This document shows positions 13,601 through 26,200 of a stretch of 64,000 nucleotides of DNA, in pieces. The DNA comes from Ariolimax columbianus. Lineage: Eukaryota; Mollusca; Gastropoda; Stylommatophora; Arionidae. Made by a program: the position numbers and the translations under genes. A model generated the notes under the pieces. That model was given only the letters and a program-made list of their open reading frames with translations, was not told where the DNA came from and searched no databases. The DNA lies in the NCBI GenBank assembly GCA_036924085.1, contig JAVGWX010000002.1, positions 47,836,916-47,900,915 on the forward strand, given 5' to 3'. The stretch's first letter is position 1; each line of letters opens with the position of its first letter.

Positions 13601-16600
13601 AGTTGGTGTTGATAGTTCATCCCCAACCCCACCCCCGGCTATAACAAGTGATGAAGACCACTCTCATTGTTCAGCCGTGTGGACAGTCTTTTCTCTTTCT
13701 GTGTCCGCTGAAATGGGTGACTTGCGCGGTGATTTGGATTAAAGTAAGGAAGAAATTGCGACTTTTGATAACCTCGCTCTCTGGTCCTGATCTATCCTTG
13801 GCCAGTGGCAATATATTTATCGAGACTACTGCATATAGCACAGAATGCTGATTTTTCCTCAGGGCTTACTCCGAAGCCTTTCCCGTGAACAGGTATCCCG
13901 CAAGGCAGGGGATACTGGATGACATCTAACGTTGTGTTCGTGCCTTTCCCATAACCACAAGAGGTCCTAGGGACATCACTCAGCGTGTGAGTGAGTTGGG
14001 CATCTCTCCCCGACTGTGTTCAGTGCATTATAGCAGTGTCTAAATTTCACACACCAAAACTGACGTTTGCAGCTAAGGCGAAGGCGCCAATCTCGCGAAG
14101 TTCAGCCGCGTGAACAAATCAGTGAAATACGACAAAGGTTTAAGCGTAAAACTATTCAAAAAGCCGATGTCCAGACCAGGAATCGTATGGAAGAAATTTA
14201 AAAAAAACCAACGAATTAACCAGTCCAAATAGAAAACAACACCCCGTTTCCGTGAACACAAGTGTAAGTCGTCGACTAGTGTGAATTCCAGGCAAATCCG
14301 TAGTCTGGCGGCATCCACAATAAACTAAAACAGAAGAGCAATGTAGACTTGCAGCCGGTTAATGCGCCATCTTTTGTTTCATCTATAACAACATAACGGC
14401 TATAACAACATTTAGAGCCACACACACACACACACACACACACACTATATATATATATATATACATACATACACAGTATAGTGTTTTACTGTCAGTCTGT
14501 CAGTGGTGTTAAAGTCATATTCGATCTGATAGCGTCACTTCTAGCAATATTTTCTTCCAGCCTCATCTTGACATTTTTAGTTATAGCTTAATATAGTTGT
14601 TTGTCGTCGTTTTCATGGATGGACATTTCAACACTGCATTAACATTATTTTGATCTTAATCCATTCACGAAAAAATGTGTACCATATATATATTGACATG
14701 CATGAGTCTGAGAGTATCAGAGCGAAATTAAATACATTGTAGCACAGGTAGAAAAATGAGACATTATTTTGATACATCATATATCATAATGCCTTAGTGA
14801 GGTGTGTTTATCATGAAAAACTACATCACCTTGTGTTATTATTTTCGTGCGTAGTGATTGACAGACAGTGAGAAAGACGTTATTAGTTTTTTCTGGAATG
14901 ACGTTAAGGAATCCTGTCTCAATAATTGGAGTATGTAATGCTATACTTGCGATTAATCTGACAAGATTGCTGCAAAGCCATGTTAACGTAGTTTGTTTTC
15001 TTTATTACGGCAGTTCCTATCATACACAGGTGTACATAATAGTTATTAAATAATTCAACAAGTTATGGTTTATTTTATGAATAACATTTTTACTAGAGTC
15101 CTAACCAGGCGTTTCTTGTGTCTTATATTTCCATATAAGTCGTCGTGCCTGACAACACACGTTGTCCACCTGTCCACTAGCTTGTGGATGTCCAGCACAC
15201 TTTGTCCCCATGTCTACTAGCTTGTGGATGTCCAGTACACCTTGTTCACCTGTCCACTAACGTGTGAATGTCCAGCACACCTTGTTCACCTGTCCACTAG
15301 CTTGTGGATGTCCAGCACACCTTGTCCACCTGTCCACTAGCTTGTGGATGTCCAGCACAGCTTGTCCACATGTCCACTAGCTTGTGGATGCTCTATAGAA
15401 AGAAGTCTTTTGGTGTGACATTTAACCAATTTTGCACCACTTCCATTACATTGTTGTCAGTTGTCATTGGACCCATCTGCTGTACACTTTTCTATAACAG
15501 AAGTCATTATGGACGGCTTTGTGTGCAGCGCCGTAACTCATGTTGAAATGTACGGCTATTTCATCAATAGTAACTCGTCTGATGCTACGGACTAGTTGGT
15601 CGATCTGCTGTTTGACTGTGTCAGTTGCCACGCTTGAGTGTTTTCCACGCAGTTGCATGTCGCGGTGTCTCTGGTGACCATTCTGTGGAGGTCGGTCTTG
15701 AATTTGCAATGTCCCGTTCTGAGTCTGAAGATCTGTATCTGCCCATCTCTGCCAAGTTTGTCTATGCTGTAATTTTCTGGTTTGCAGTTCTCTGCTGGTC
15801 TCTCCATTCCGTCCTCATGGATCGTTTTGTGAATGTCTTTGCTTATTTTTAGCTCTGTGGATGACGAGTCTATGTACCGCCACTTCTGGCTTTTGCAAGC
15901 TCACCTGCCTTCTCGTTTCCAAGAAACCCACAGTGGGTCTGAATACACTGCAGAATTAAATATGTTTTTTTTTTATAGCAGCCCGATGTTTTAGATGTAC
16001 ACATGCTGCCAGATCTTACAAAGGCAGTATGCTCTCAGTAAAGGTTGCTGGGTATTAGTGTGCCTTAACCATCCATACTTTTGTTTCCCAGATATGTAAT
16101 TAGTTTCCCATCCTGGGCTCTATCAAAGGCGGCCATTTTGTAATATATAAAGGACATAGAAAACTACAAAATGTACCACCGGATAAAGAACAGCAGTGGA
16201 TATGAATTCACGTGACTGTAATTAGTGCTGCGGAGAGATCGATAATAAAACAGAAGATAGATCACCATAACGTCAGGGGCAAATGAAATTCTGGTCAGGA
16301 TGGAAGAATGGCGGCAGTGGATACTGACTAGAATGGAAGTATGACGTGACTGGATGCTGACTAGGATGGAAGTATGACGTGACTGGATGCTGACTAGAAT
16401 GGAAGTATGACGTGACTGGATGCTGACTAGGATGGAAGTATGACGTGACTGGATGCTGACTAGGATGGAAGTATGACGTGACTGGATGCTGACTAGAATG
16501 GAAGAATGACGGCAGTGGATACTGACTAGGATGGAATGATGAGGAGACTGGAAACTGACTAGGATAGAATAACGACACTGGACAAACACAGTTAACACGG

Positions 16601-19600
16601 AAGGACTATTGATAGAAACACGGAGAATGAAATAGATCGATAATGTAAAACTCGAGAGAGCTAGTAGAGAAATGCTGCAAGAAACCTGACAATTTTAATA
16701 GAAAAGGGATGTCAGATTTGGTACATTAGACAATTAAACCAACAAGCATGAAGATACAACGAAAAATAATTCAGGAGGAACATTGAAACTCTGTGACATA
16801 TAAAAAGAAGAAAATGGAGAGGTGGAGAGAAAATGTAACCGATGTGTATGATAATGAATACTACACCATTCAGGTTGACCCAATTTTTAATGAGTTCGAT
16901 TTGAAGAGACAAATTTGAGAATAAAAAGAGAAGAATTTGACACTGTACTGCATTCAATCCCACACAACAAATCACCAGGGATAATTATATACCCATCGAC
17001 ATTTACCAACCGGCAGGAACAACACACTAATAATTACAAAGTCTTCATGTGATCACTATTTACATAGAAGAAATATGGCCTACAGACCATACAACACCAA
17101 TGATAATTCCAAATTTTTTTTTAATGGAATGAAATTGATTGCGGCCAGTATCGTAGGACACGCCAAATATGACACGCTTCGAGAACTTATTTAAAATAAT
17201 TTTGAGAAGAATTGATAGCAAGATCTAATTTGTGTTCAACGAAAATTAGTTTGGGTTCTATAAGGATACAGGGACTAGAGGGGTTAAAACACTGAGGTTT
17301 TTTGCAGAAAGAATTATTAAATATGGAAGAGATCTTTTTATCTGCTTTATTGTTTATGAAAAGGCCTTTGACAAAGAGAAGTGAAACAAACTATTCGCTA
17401 TTTTTGTTACACAGTTTAGGATGGATAGAGCAGTAATTAAACTACGAGATAATACAGAATCTTGTAGTACAGAATATATAAGAAATCTAAACAGCACGAA
17501 TAGCACCAATGGTAGGAAAAATAAGATGCATCCCCAAACATGTAAGGTGTAAGACAGGGAGGTTTATTATAACATTTTAAGACGTATTCTGAGGTGATGG
17601 CGGAAGAACCTATCAGAAAATGTAACACAGGTGTTAACAAGCAAGTGCTTAAAGTAGAGGAGCACACAGACGGCTAATGAAAAGTATACATAAAGATAGA
17701 TTGGCTTGGCTTAGCCACACTATGAAACATGGTGGCCTACTATTGAAAATATTTTAGGGCAAAGTTCTGGGGAAAAGAAGAAGAGATCGTCCAAGAAACA
17801 AGAGCATTCCACAAGTGTGCATGCACATCGGAGTATAGAATTATGGTCATCTGAAGATATCTGTCGACAACAGAGGAGTGTTGCATGGCATGATCAGACT
17901 ACTCCAACCAGCCTCCAGTTTTACTAACCTGGTCATGAGGAAAGCACATATAAATGTATTTCTGTACTTGTGTATATTTGTCTGCTAGTGTTCTGTAGAA
18001 GAAATTGCTTTCCTTGTTGCGATGCACTATCTTCTTCTTCTTCTTCTTCGTACGCAGTCAGACAGTAACCATTATTTTTTCGAAAAAAGCGGCGGTCATC
18101 CTGAGGCTGTCGACACTGCCATAGAGCTTGTCTTGCAGTTCCACTGGTGATGGCCACATCTGCTCTCTCTGATCCTCGTATGTCGGGCAGTTCTGCAGCA
18201 GATGTTCAGCGGTCATTTTACCGGTACCGCACGGGCATTCGTCGGTACCACCTATCTTCAATTTGTTGAATAGGTGGTACCTCAGTCTATTGTGGCCAGT
18301 GCGAAGTCTGAAGACAACGACCTGCTCTCTTCTGTTCAACTGGTAATAGGCATCGTTTTTGGTGTAACCAGTATGTTCGGTTTCCCATTTGGTCATGTTT
18401 CTGGCTTTGATAAGCCGTTTTGACTCTTCGTACGTCATACTAGTATCTGGTTGTGGTAGTCTTGCACCTTCTTTTGTCTGTCTGTCGGCCTCCTCGTTGC
18501 CTTGGATGTTGCAGTGTGATGGGACACACTGTACCACTATCTTTTTGGTGCGGACTGCTGGCACAGTTTGCAGAGTGCTGCTCTTAAGTCATTAAGCTCA
18601 GTGTTTTTCTGGCTTTTTAGCGCTGTGACTACGGCGAGAGCCTCTGTAAGTAGGACTATATGGCTTTCATTTTCTTTATGTGTCACCATTTCTTCCACTG
18701 CCGCCCTCAGTGCCTCTGCCTCCGCTCTGAAATTGCTTGTGTACTTACCAGTAGCGAATGACAGTGTCATTTTTCTGCCATTTGGTAGGTTCAGGAATGC
18801 TCCTGCCTCTCCTTTCTGTGTAGTGTTTGTTACAGAACCGTCGGTGTATGCATGGGTCCAATCCATGCTTGGGTAGTTTTTCGATATAAAGCTTAGGGTA
18901 GTATCTCTCCTTTCTTTTTCAGTCTGGCAGTTTTTGTTTCCAATACCTGGTATATTTTCTACCACCTCTGTAAATATATCCTGCCTCCAGGTAGGTTTTC
19001 GTACAGTAGTGATAGGCTTTGGTGTTGTTAGTGCGTTTATGGGATCTTCGTGCATCTTTGCTTTGGCTATTTCTGCAAAGTTTCTCCGCTTTAGTTTCCC
19101 ATTTCCCAAATTGTTTAGTCTCTGGTGCATTTGATGGCCCGTCAGTCTTCGGATTTTCTCTGACTGCAGCTGGGCTCTGCAGTCTCTTCTATCGGTCATG
19201 GATTGCAGTTTTGTAATCTTTTCAAGTTCTACAATTGGCGTTGACTTCATGCCTCCTGTTATAACTCTCATGGCTTGGTTTTGAAGTTTGGTAACTTTAT
19301 CGAAGTTCGCCTTTGCTGCTGTTGTCCATGCCGCAATGCCATACTCGAGAACTGGTCTCACTCTTCCAGTGTACAGTTTCTTTAGTATGCCTTCGTCTGC
19401 TCCCCAGCTTGTGCCAGCAAGTTTCCTCGTGATTGGCATTCTTTCTCTGGCTCTCATTCGGTTTCTCTCGATCTGACTTTTCCATGTCATGCGCCGATCA
19501 AATGTGACTCCCAAATAGGTTGGGTTGTCGTTTGGCTGCAGGAATTTGCCATTTAGACTTAATGTGGTGTTTTGGGGTTTGATTGAAAGCGAGAATATTG

Positions 19601-22600
19601 TGCATGTGGTCGATGTACTATCTAAATTGTCTACGTTTCGCCCCATTCGCTTCTCAATAAATCTGGGCAGTATCATCATTACATGGCTCATCATATCTGG
19701 TTGACTGTTCTAAAATCTGAACACTTGGTTGAATGGCATTTCTTAGACAGTGGTATTAGAACTAATTGCCTCAGGTCACGTCTTATAGATCCTGTATTGA
19801 AGACGTTGCACGGCTCAATGATTTTATGGAAATCGTTTAGGGACACTATCATTCTTATTATTGATATTGATGGCGTTTATCCATGTTGCTTTCCCATTGC
19901 TCGTGTTCTTTATTGCTTTCTTTATTTCTGCAATACTGGGACCGTCATTATTAACTGTTTGAAATATCCTTCTCATCAATCAAGATGTTGCCTTTCTTGA
20001 TCTCAATGCATCATTCTCATTGAAACAGTCTTGTCTTGTTTGATAGATGCTATATTGATACATGCATCATTCTAGCACTGAATTTGTTTTTCAAACATTC
20101 TACCGTCTTTCTTTTTTCTCTATTCACTCCTCTGTTGCTTTTCTTCACATTGTACGTATCTTGTTGTTGTTAACTGAACGTCACTTTACGTCCTTATATT
20201 GGTTTATAAAACTCTACAGAGTTGTTGTTGTTGTTGTTGAATGCCCACGATATTTACTCTTGTGTGCGCCATGAAAAGTGCGTTAAATGGCGGGTTGCAG
20301 CAACTTTTTTCACGTCCCAAGCGTGCTGATGAAGGAGCTCAGAGATCATCAAGACGATTGTGCATGCTTGGCTTCATTTGCGTGTCGTTTACTACTACTG
20401 TGGTCATGGCTAACCCTCATCTCGTTAGTCCGGCTACCATGAAAACAGCCTGTTTTCAGAGAGGCCTGGGTGGAAATAGGGTGAGGTCTTGGCCAGTATA
20501 TTTTACCCAACATTGACTAACATGTCCGATCAGTATGTTTTGCCTGACCCTGACTAACATGTCCGATCAGTATGTTTTGCCTGACCCTGACTAACATGTC
20601 CGATCAGTATGTTTTGCCTGACCCTGACTAACATGTCCGATCAGTATGTTTTGCCTGACCCTGACTAACATGTCCGATCAGTATGGTTTGCCTGACCCTG
20701 ACTAACATGTCCGATCAGTATGTTTTGCCTGACCCTGACTAACATGTCCGATCAGTATGTTTTGCCTGACCCTGACTAACATGTCCGATCAGTATGGTTT
20801 GCCTGACCCTGACTAACATGTCCGATCAGTATGTTTTGCCTGACCCTGACTAACATGTCCGATCAGTATGGTTTGCCTGACCCTGACTAACATGTCCGAT
20901 CAGTATGTTTTGCCTGACCCTGACTAACATGTCCGATCAGTATGTTTTGCCTGACCAGGCTTCAGAAACCTCTTCCCTTCTCGTTGTCTGTAGCGTTATA
21001 TTCTTGAGTATTATTAGCTCTCGTCTATTTGCCATTTTGTTCAAGATTGGGATTGTCATCCATGCTTGAATTTTTCTTAAACTCTTTTCTCTGTCTTTGT
21101 GTATGACAACGACAAGAGTAGCACCACTGCCACACAGAGAGCATGTCGTAACAGACGACTAACCGTGTGACATGGCATAACACCTGCCATGGTTAGGTTG
21201 TTTGTTCAGAGCAGCAGAGATGGCGCCTAACATGCTGCGGGTCTACTTTGCTCTAGTGTTTGAGTCTATTAAGATTAACTCGCACATCGGTTAACCACCC
21301 TAAGTAAGGGCTTGTCCCAACGCAGAGGAGTATAAAGCCACTCGAGTCTTGACCGCTAAGTAGGAAATCCTTGTCCTGGCTACATCCAGCTCATACCAGA
21401 GATGGGACCTGCACAGGGGCATCTGTCCCTCTAGAAGTACAGGTCGACTAAAAACTAAGAATGTTATTTGTGTTTGACACTATTGGTACGAGAGGGGGGG
21501 GGGGGGGGGGGTTTCCACTACCTACCAGGCCAAACGACATAAGCAGACGTATAATCTAGGACATTTTTTAAATAAACTAATCCTACGACGGAAGTTTTAA
21601 TTAAAGACAAGCAGCCACTAGATTGACGTCGCTATAAATGACAGATAATTACAAGCTGAAAATATGATTACTGGAAACTAGGCTATTTGTAAAAAATAGA
21701 CAATCACATATAGATATATGATATGCTTACCCAAACATGTGTACGTGTCGAGGTGTATGATGCTTACCTGAACATGTGTACGTGTCCAGGTGATTGATGC
21801 TTAGCTAAACATGTGTACGTATCCAGGTGAATGAGGCTGACCTAAACATGTGTACGTGTCCAGGTGTATGAGGCTTACCTAAACATGTGTACGTGTCCAG
21901 GTGTATGAGGCTTACCTAAATATGTGTACTTGTCCAGGTGTATGATGCTTACTTAAACATGTGTACCTTCCCAGGTGTATGATGCTTACCTAAACATGTG
22001 TACGTGTCCAGGTGAATGATACTTACCTGAACATGTGAACGTGTCCAGGTGAATGATACTTACCTGAACATGTGTACGTGTCCAGGTGAATGATACTTAC
22101 CTGAACATGTGTACCTGCACAGGTGTATGATACTGACATTACCACATGATCTTGTCCATAGTTCGGCGCCGTGATGCGCTGTCCGGTGACGAAGTTCATC
22201 ACTCACACCACCTCTCACATGTGCTTCCTCGTTCTTCTGTCTGCTGCGACGTTCCGTATTCCAGAGTCAAGTGTTGCCATCACTAAAACAGGTAACATCA
22301 CTACCATCTTGTCAATAAATAAAAAATATTCATTTTGAAATGTCCAGGCTGATATTGTTTCCTGTATTGGAATTTACTCGTATCTGAGTTCTTTGCTCTT
22401 GACAACATGTATCTGGTAGATGTATGAAGTAACTCCTGCTTGATCATGGGCTTGCGTGCGAGGTTAAGACTTGATTAGTATGTTGTCCTGACCCTGACCT
22501 GAGGTAGGGGTCCTAGTCAGTATGTTGACCTGATACGGTCTTGGGGTAGGGGTCCTAATCAGTATGTTGACCTGATCCTGACCTGAGGTAGGGGTCCTAG

Positions 22601-23155
22601 TCAGTATGTTGACCTGATCCCAACTTGGGGTAGGGGTGCTAGTCAGTATGTTGACCTGATCCTGACTTGGGGTATAAGTACTAATCAGTATGTTGACCTG
22701 ATCCTGACTTTGGGTAGGGGTCAGTATGTTGAGCTGATCCTTACTTGACGTAGGGGTCCTAGTCAGTATGTTGACCTGATCCTAACTTGGGGTAGGGGTC
22801 CTGGTCAGTATGTTGACCTGATCCTGACTTTGGGTAGGGGGCAGTATGTTGAGCTGATCCTTACTTGACGTAGGGGTCCTAGTCAGTATGTTGACCTGAT
22901 CTTGACTTGGGGCAGGGGTCCTAGTCAGTAGGTTGACCTGGCCCGTGCCTGGGCAGTGTGTCCTAAGTATGTTGACCTGCCCCTGACAGGATATTAGGAC
23001 AGGTCAGTATGTTGACCTGACCCACACTTAAAGTGAGGTCTCAGTCATTATGTTGATCTGACTCTTACATGAGGTGGCTGTCTTGACCAGTATGCTAACC
23101 GGACCTCGCCATGAAATAGGATTCGTGTTCAGCATGTGTATGTGTATGTGTGCAA

Positions 23156-23221
<66 letters not shown>

Positions 23222-26200
23222 GTATAATATACATATATTATATATAAACACACACAAAACTGTATGCATATACTTGTACATTAATGACCCAAATAAATAC
23301 ATGTTTGTATACATAATTGTTCTCGTTTTGTTATATAGTCAAGGATAATTAATAGTATCTTGCACACTACGTACTTACTTTCCAAATGTTCTGACACTTG
23401 ATCTCCCAATGGTAATTAACTTTCATGTGCTCGCCGTTTTTACAATTGTTTTGACATTTCATCTGACAAACGTAATTAATGCTGATACAGTCTCTTACCT
23501 TACAACCGTCAAACAAGTAACCAGGGCCCCATGACATCCTTGCCGAACTAATCAAGACAACAAACGGTGTAAGGGATAACCAGGCTACACAGACTTTATA
23601 ACATAATGTGGATTAAACAAGAAACATCAGAAGACTGGAGAAGGGCAACAATAATCCCTTTATGGAAGAAAAAGGGCAGCAAGAAAGACCACACAATTTA
23701 GAGGAATATCATTACTTATTCTTACTGCAAAGGTGTTCTGTAAAATACTGGACAAAAGACTACGCCACGTCATAGAACCGCAGCTTAGGGAAGCATAGAT
23801 GGGGCTTAGGAAAAATATGAACTGTACAGATCCAATCTTCGCACGCATGCAACGTGCGGAGAAAACAATCATACGCTAGACATTGCTTTCGTAATCATTC
23901 GATCGAGTGAATAGATACCAACTGTGGACAATATTAAAACGTTATGGAGTAAATCAACATTTGACCAATCTATGTCAAAGTCTTTTTGTATATAGCCAAT
24001 GTACAGTAAGAACTAACGCAGGAAATTGCGAAAAAAGGTCCTATTAGATCAGTTGTACGGCATAGGTGTGTACTATCTCCGTTACCGTATCACACATATA
24101 GACGCAGTGTATAAAATAAAAACGCCAACATTAGTGAAGGAAACCAATTCAGCTATCACTTAATTGCATTTCCATTTTTCTGATGGTCAAGCAGTAAAAG
24201 CAACCTCAGAAAAAACAACTGCAGGAACATATCAACAATCTTAATGAGGTCTGTACGGATTATAGTCAGGAACATATCAACAATCTTAATGAGGTCTGTA
24301 CGGATTATAGTCAGGAACATATCAACAATCTTAATGAGGTCTGTACGGATTATAGTCAGGAACATATCCACAATCTTAATGAGGTCTGTACGGATTATAG
24401 TCAGAAACATATCAACAATCTTAATGAGGTCTGTACGGATTATAGTCAGGAACATATCAACAATCTTAATGAGGCAAGTACGGATTATAGTCAGGAACAT
24501 ATCAACAATCTTAATGAGGCAAGTACGGATTATAGTCAGGAACATATCAACAATCTTAATGAGGTCTGTACGGATTACGGTACGAAAATCAACATAGAGA
24601 AAAACGAAGTTATGACGATCGCAAGAAAATAAATAGAAATAACAATATCCATTCAAAACCAACAAGTAAAACAGGTGAAAAATGTTACGTACCTGGGTAA
24701 CATAATCTCAGCATACGGCAAAGGCAACACCGAAATGCACAACAGATGTAATTGAGCAAGTCAAATCATTGGGCAAATGTTCCCGATATTACTATATAAG
24801 GACATGACAATGGATACATAAAGAATGCTATACAACACAATATTCCGACTCACATTGTGCTATCAGTGCCAGAACTCAATCTTAACAAAGAACGATAAAA
24901 GAAACATTGTAACAACAGAGGTGAAATGCCTATAGCAGAATTCTTAGAGTAACAAGAAAGGAAACAAATCTTTATATTGGAGACAAGTAGGTACAACTCC
25001 AGCGCTAAACCTTATCAAGTGGCAGCAACTGAAATGGTTCGACCATGTGACAGGACACACACCAAATAGTATCTCCCAGATAGCAATGCTATACAGATAC
25101 AATTGATATAGAGCCAAGGGACAACCACGAAATAGATGGATAGCAGAAATAACAAGATCAGTCAAGCTCCCCGTGTACTAAGCATATACTAGGGCTAGGT
25201 CAAGAAACCATTTCATAACCTGACACAGAAAGGCACAAGCACATACTTGGCCCCGTCAAGAAACCACTTCATAACCTGACACAGAAAGGCACAAGCACAT
25301 ACTTGGCCCCGGTCAAGAAACTGTTCATAATCTGACACAGAAAGGCACAAGTACATACTTGGCCCCGGTCAATAAACTCTTCATAACATGACATAGAAAG
25401 GCACAAGCACATACTTGGCCCCGGTCAAGAAACCAGTTCATAACCTGACACAGAAAGGCACAAGCACATACTTGGCCCCGGTCAAGAAACCACTTCATAA
25501 CCTGACACAGAAAGGCACAAGCACATACTTGGCCCCGGTCAAGTAACGTCTTTTATACCTAACGCTGATAGGCACAAGAAGGACAAAAAAGCGGAATAAA
25601 AGAAAAAGAACTGTACAATAATTCTGACATTTGATCTCCACAATTGTGTTAAAGCGACTTCGCTTAGTTACTTTGCACTTATTTTGTCATTTCATCTGTC
25701 AAGCTTATTTAATGGTTTTGTACGTACTTTGCAACTGTTATAAGATTTGACCTCCCAAACTTATTTAATGTGAATGTATTTACGTACATTCGATCTCCCA
25801 AACATAATTCTTTTGAATGTAGTTACGTTACTTGACCTCCTAAACTTAATTAATGTGAATGTAGTTACGTACACTCGATCTCCCAAACATAATTCTTTGA
25901 ATGTAGTTACGTTACTTGACCTCCTAAACTTAATTAATGTAAATGTAGTTACGTTACTTGACCTCCTAAACTTAATTAATGGGAATGTACTTACGTTACA
26001 GCTTCTCTGACATTATACCTACGAAGCATAATTAATGTGAGTGTAGTTACTTACTCTAAATCTCCCAAACATAATTCCTTTGAATTTAGTTAGGTTATCT
26101 GACCTCCAAAACTGCATGAGTATGAATGTATTTACTAATAGCTGTTCTGAAATTTGACCACAGATGACTTGAATCACCCACGGTACGGACACTTAACATA

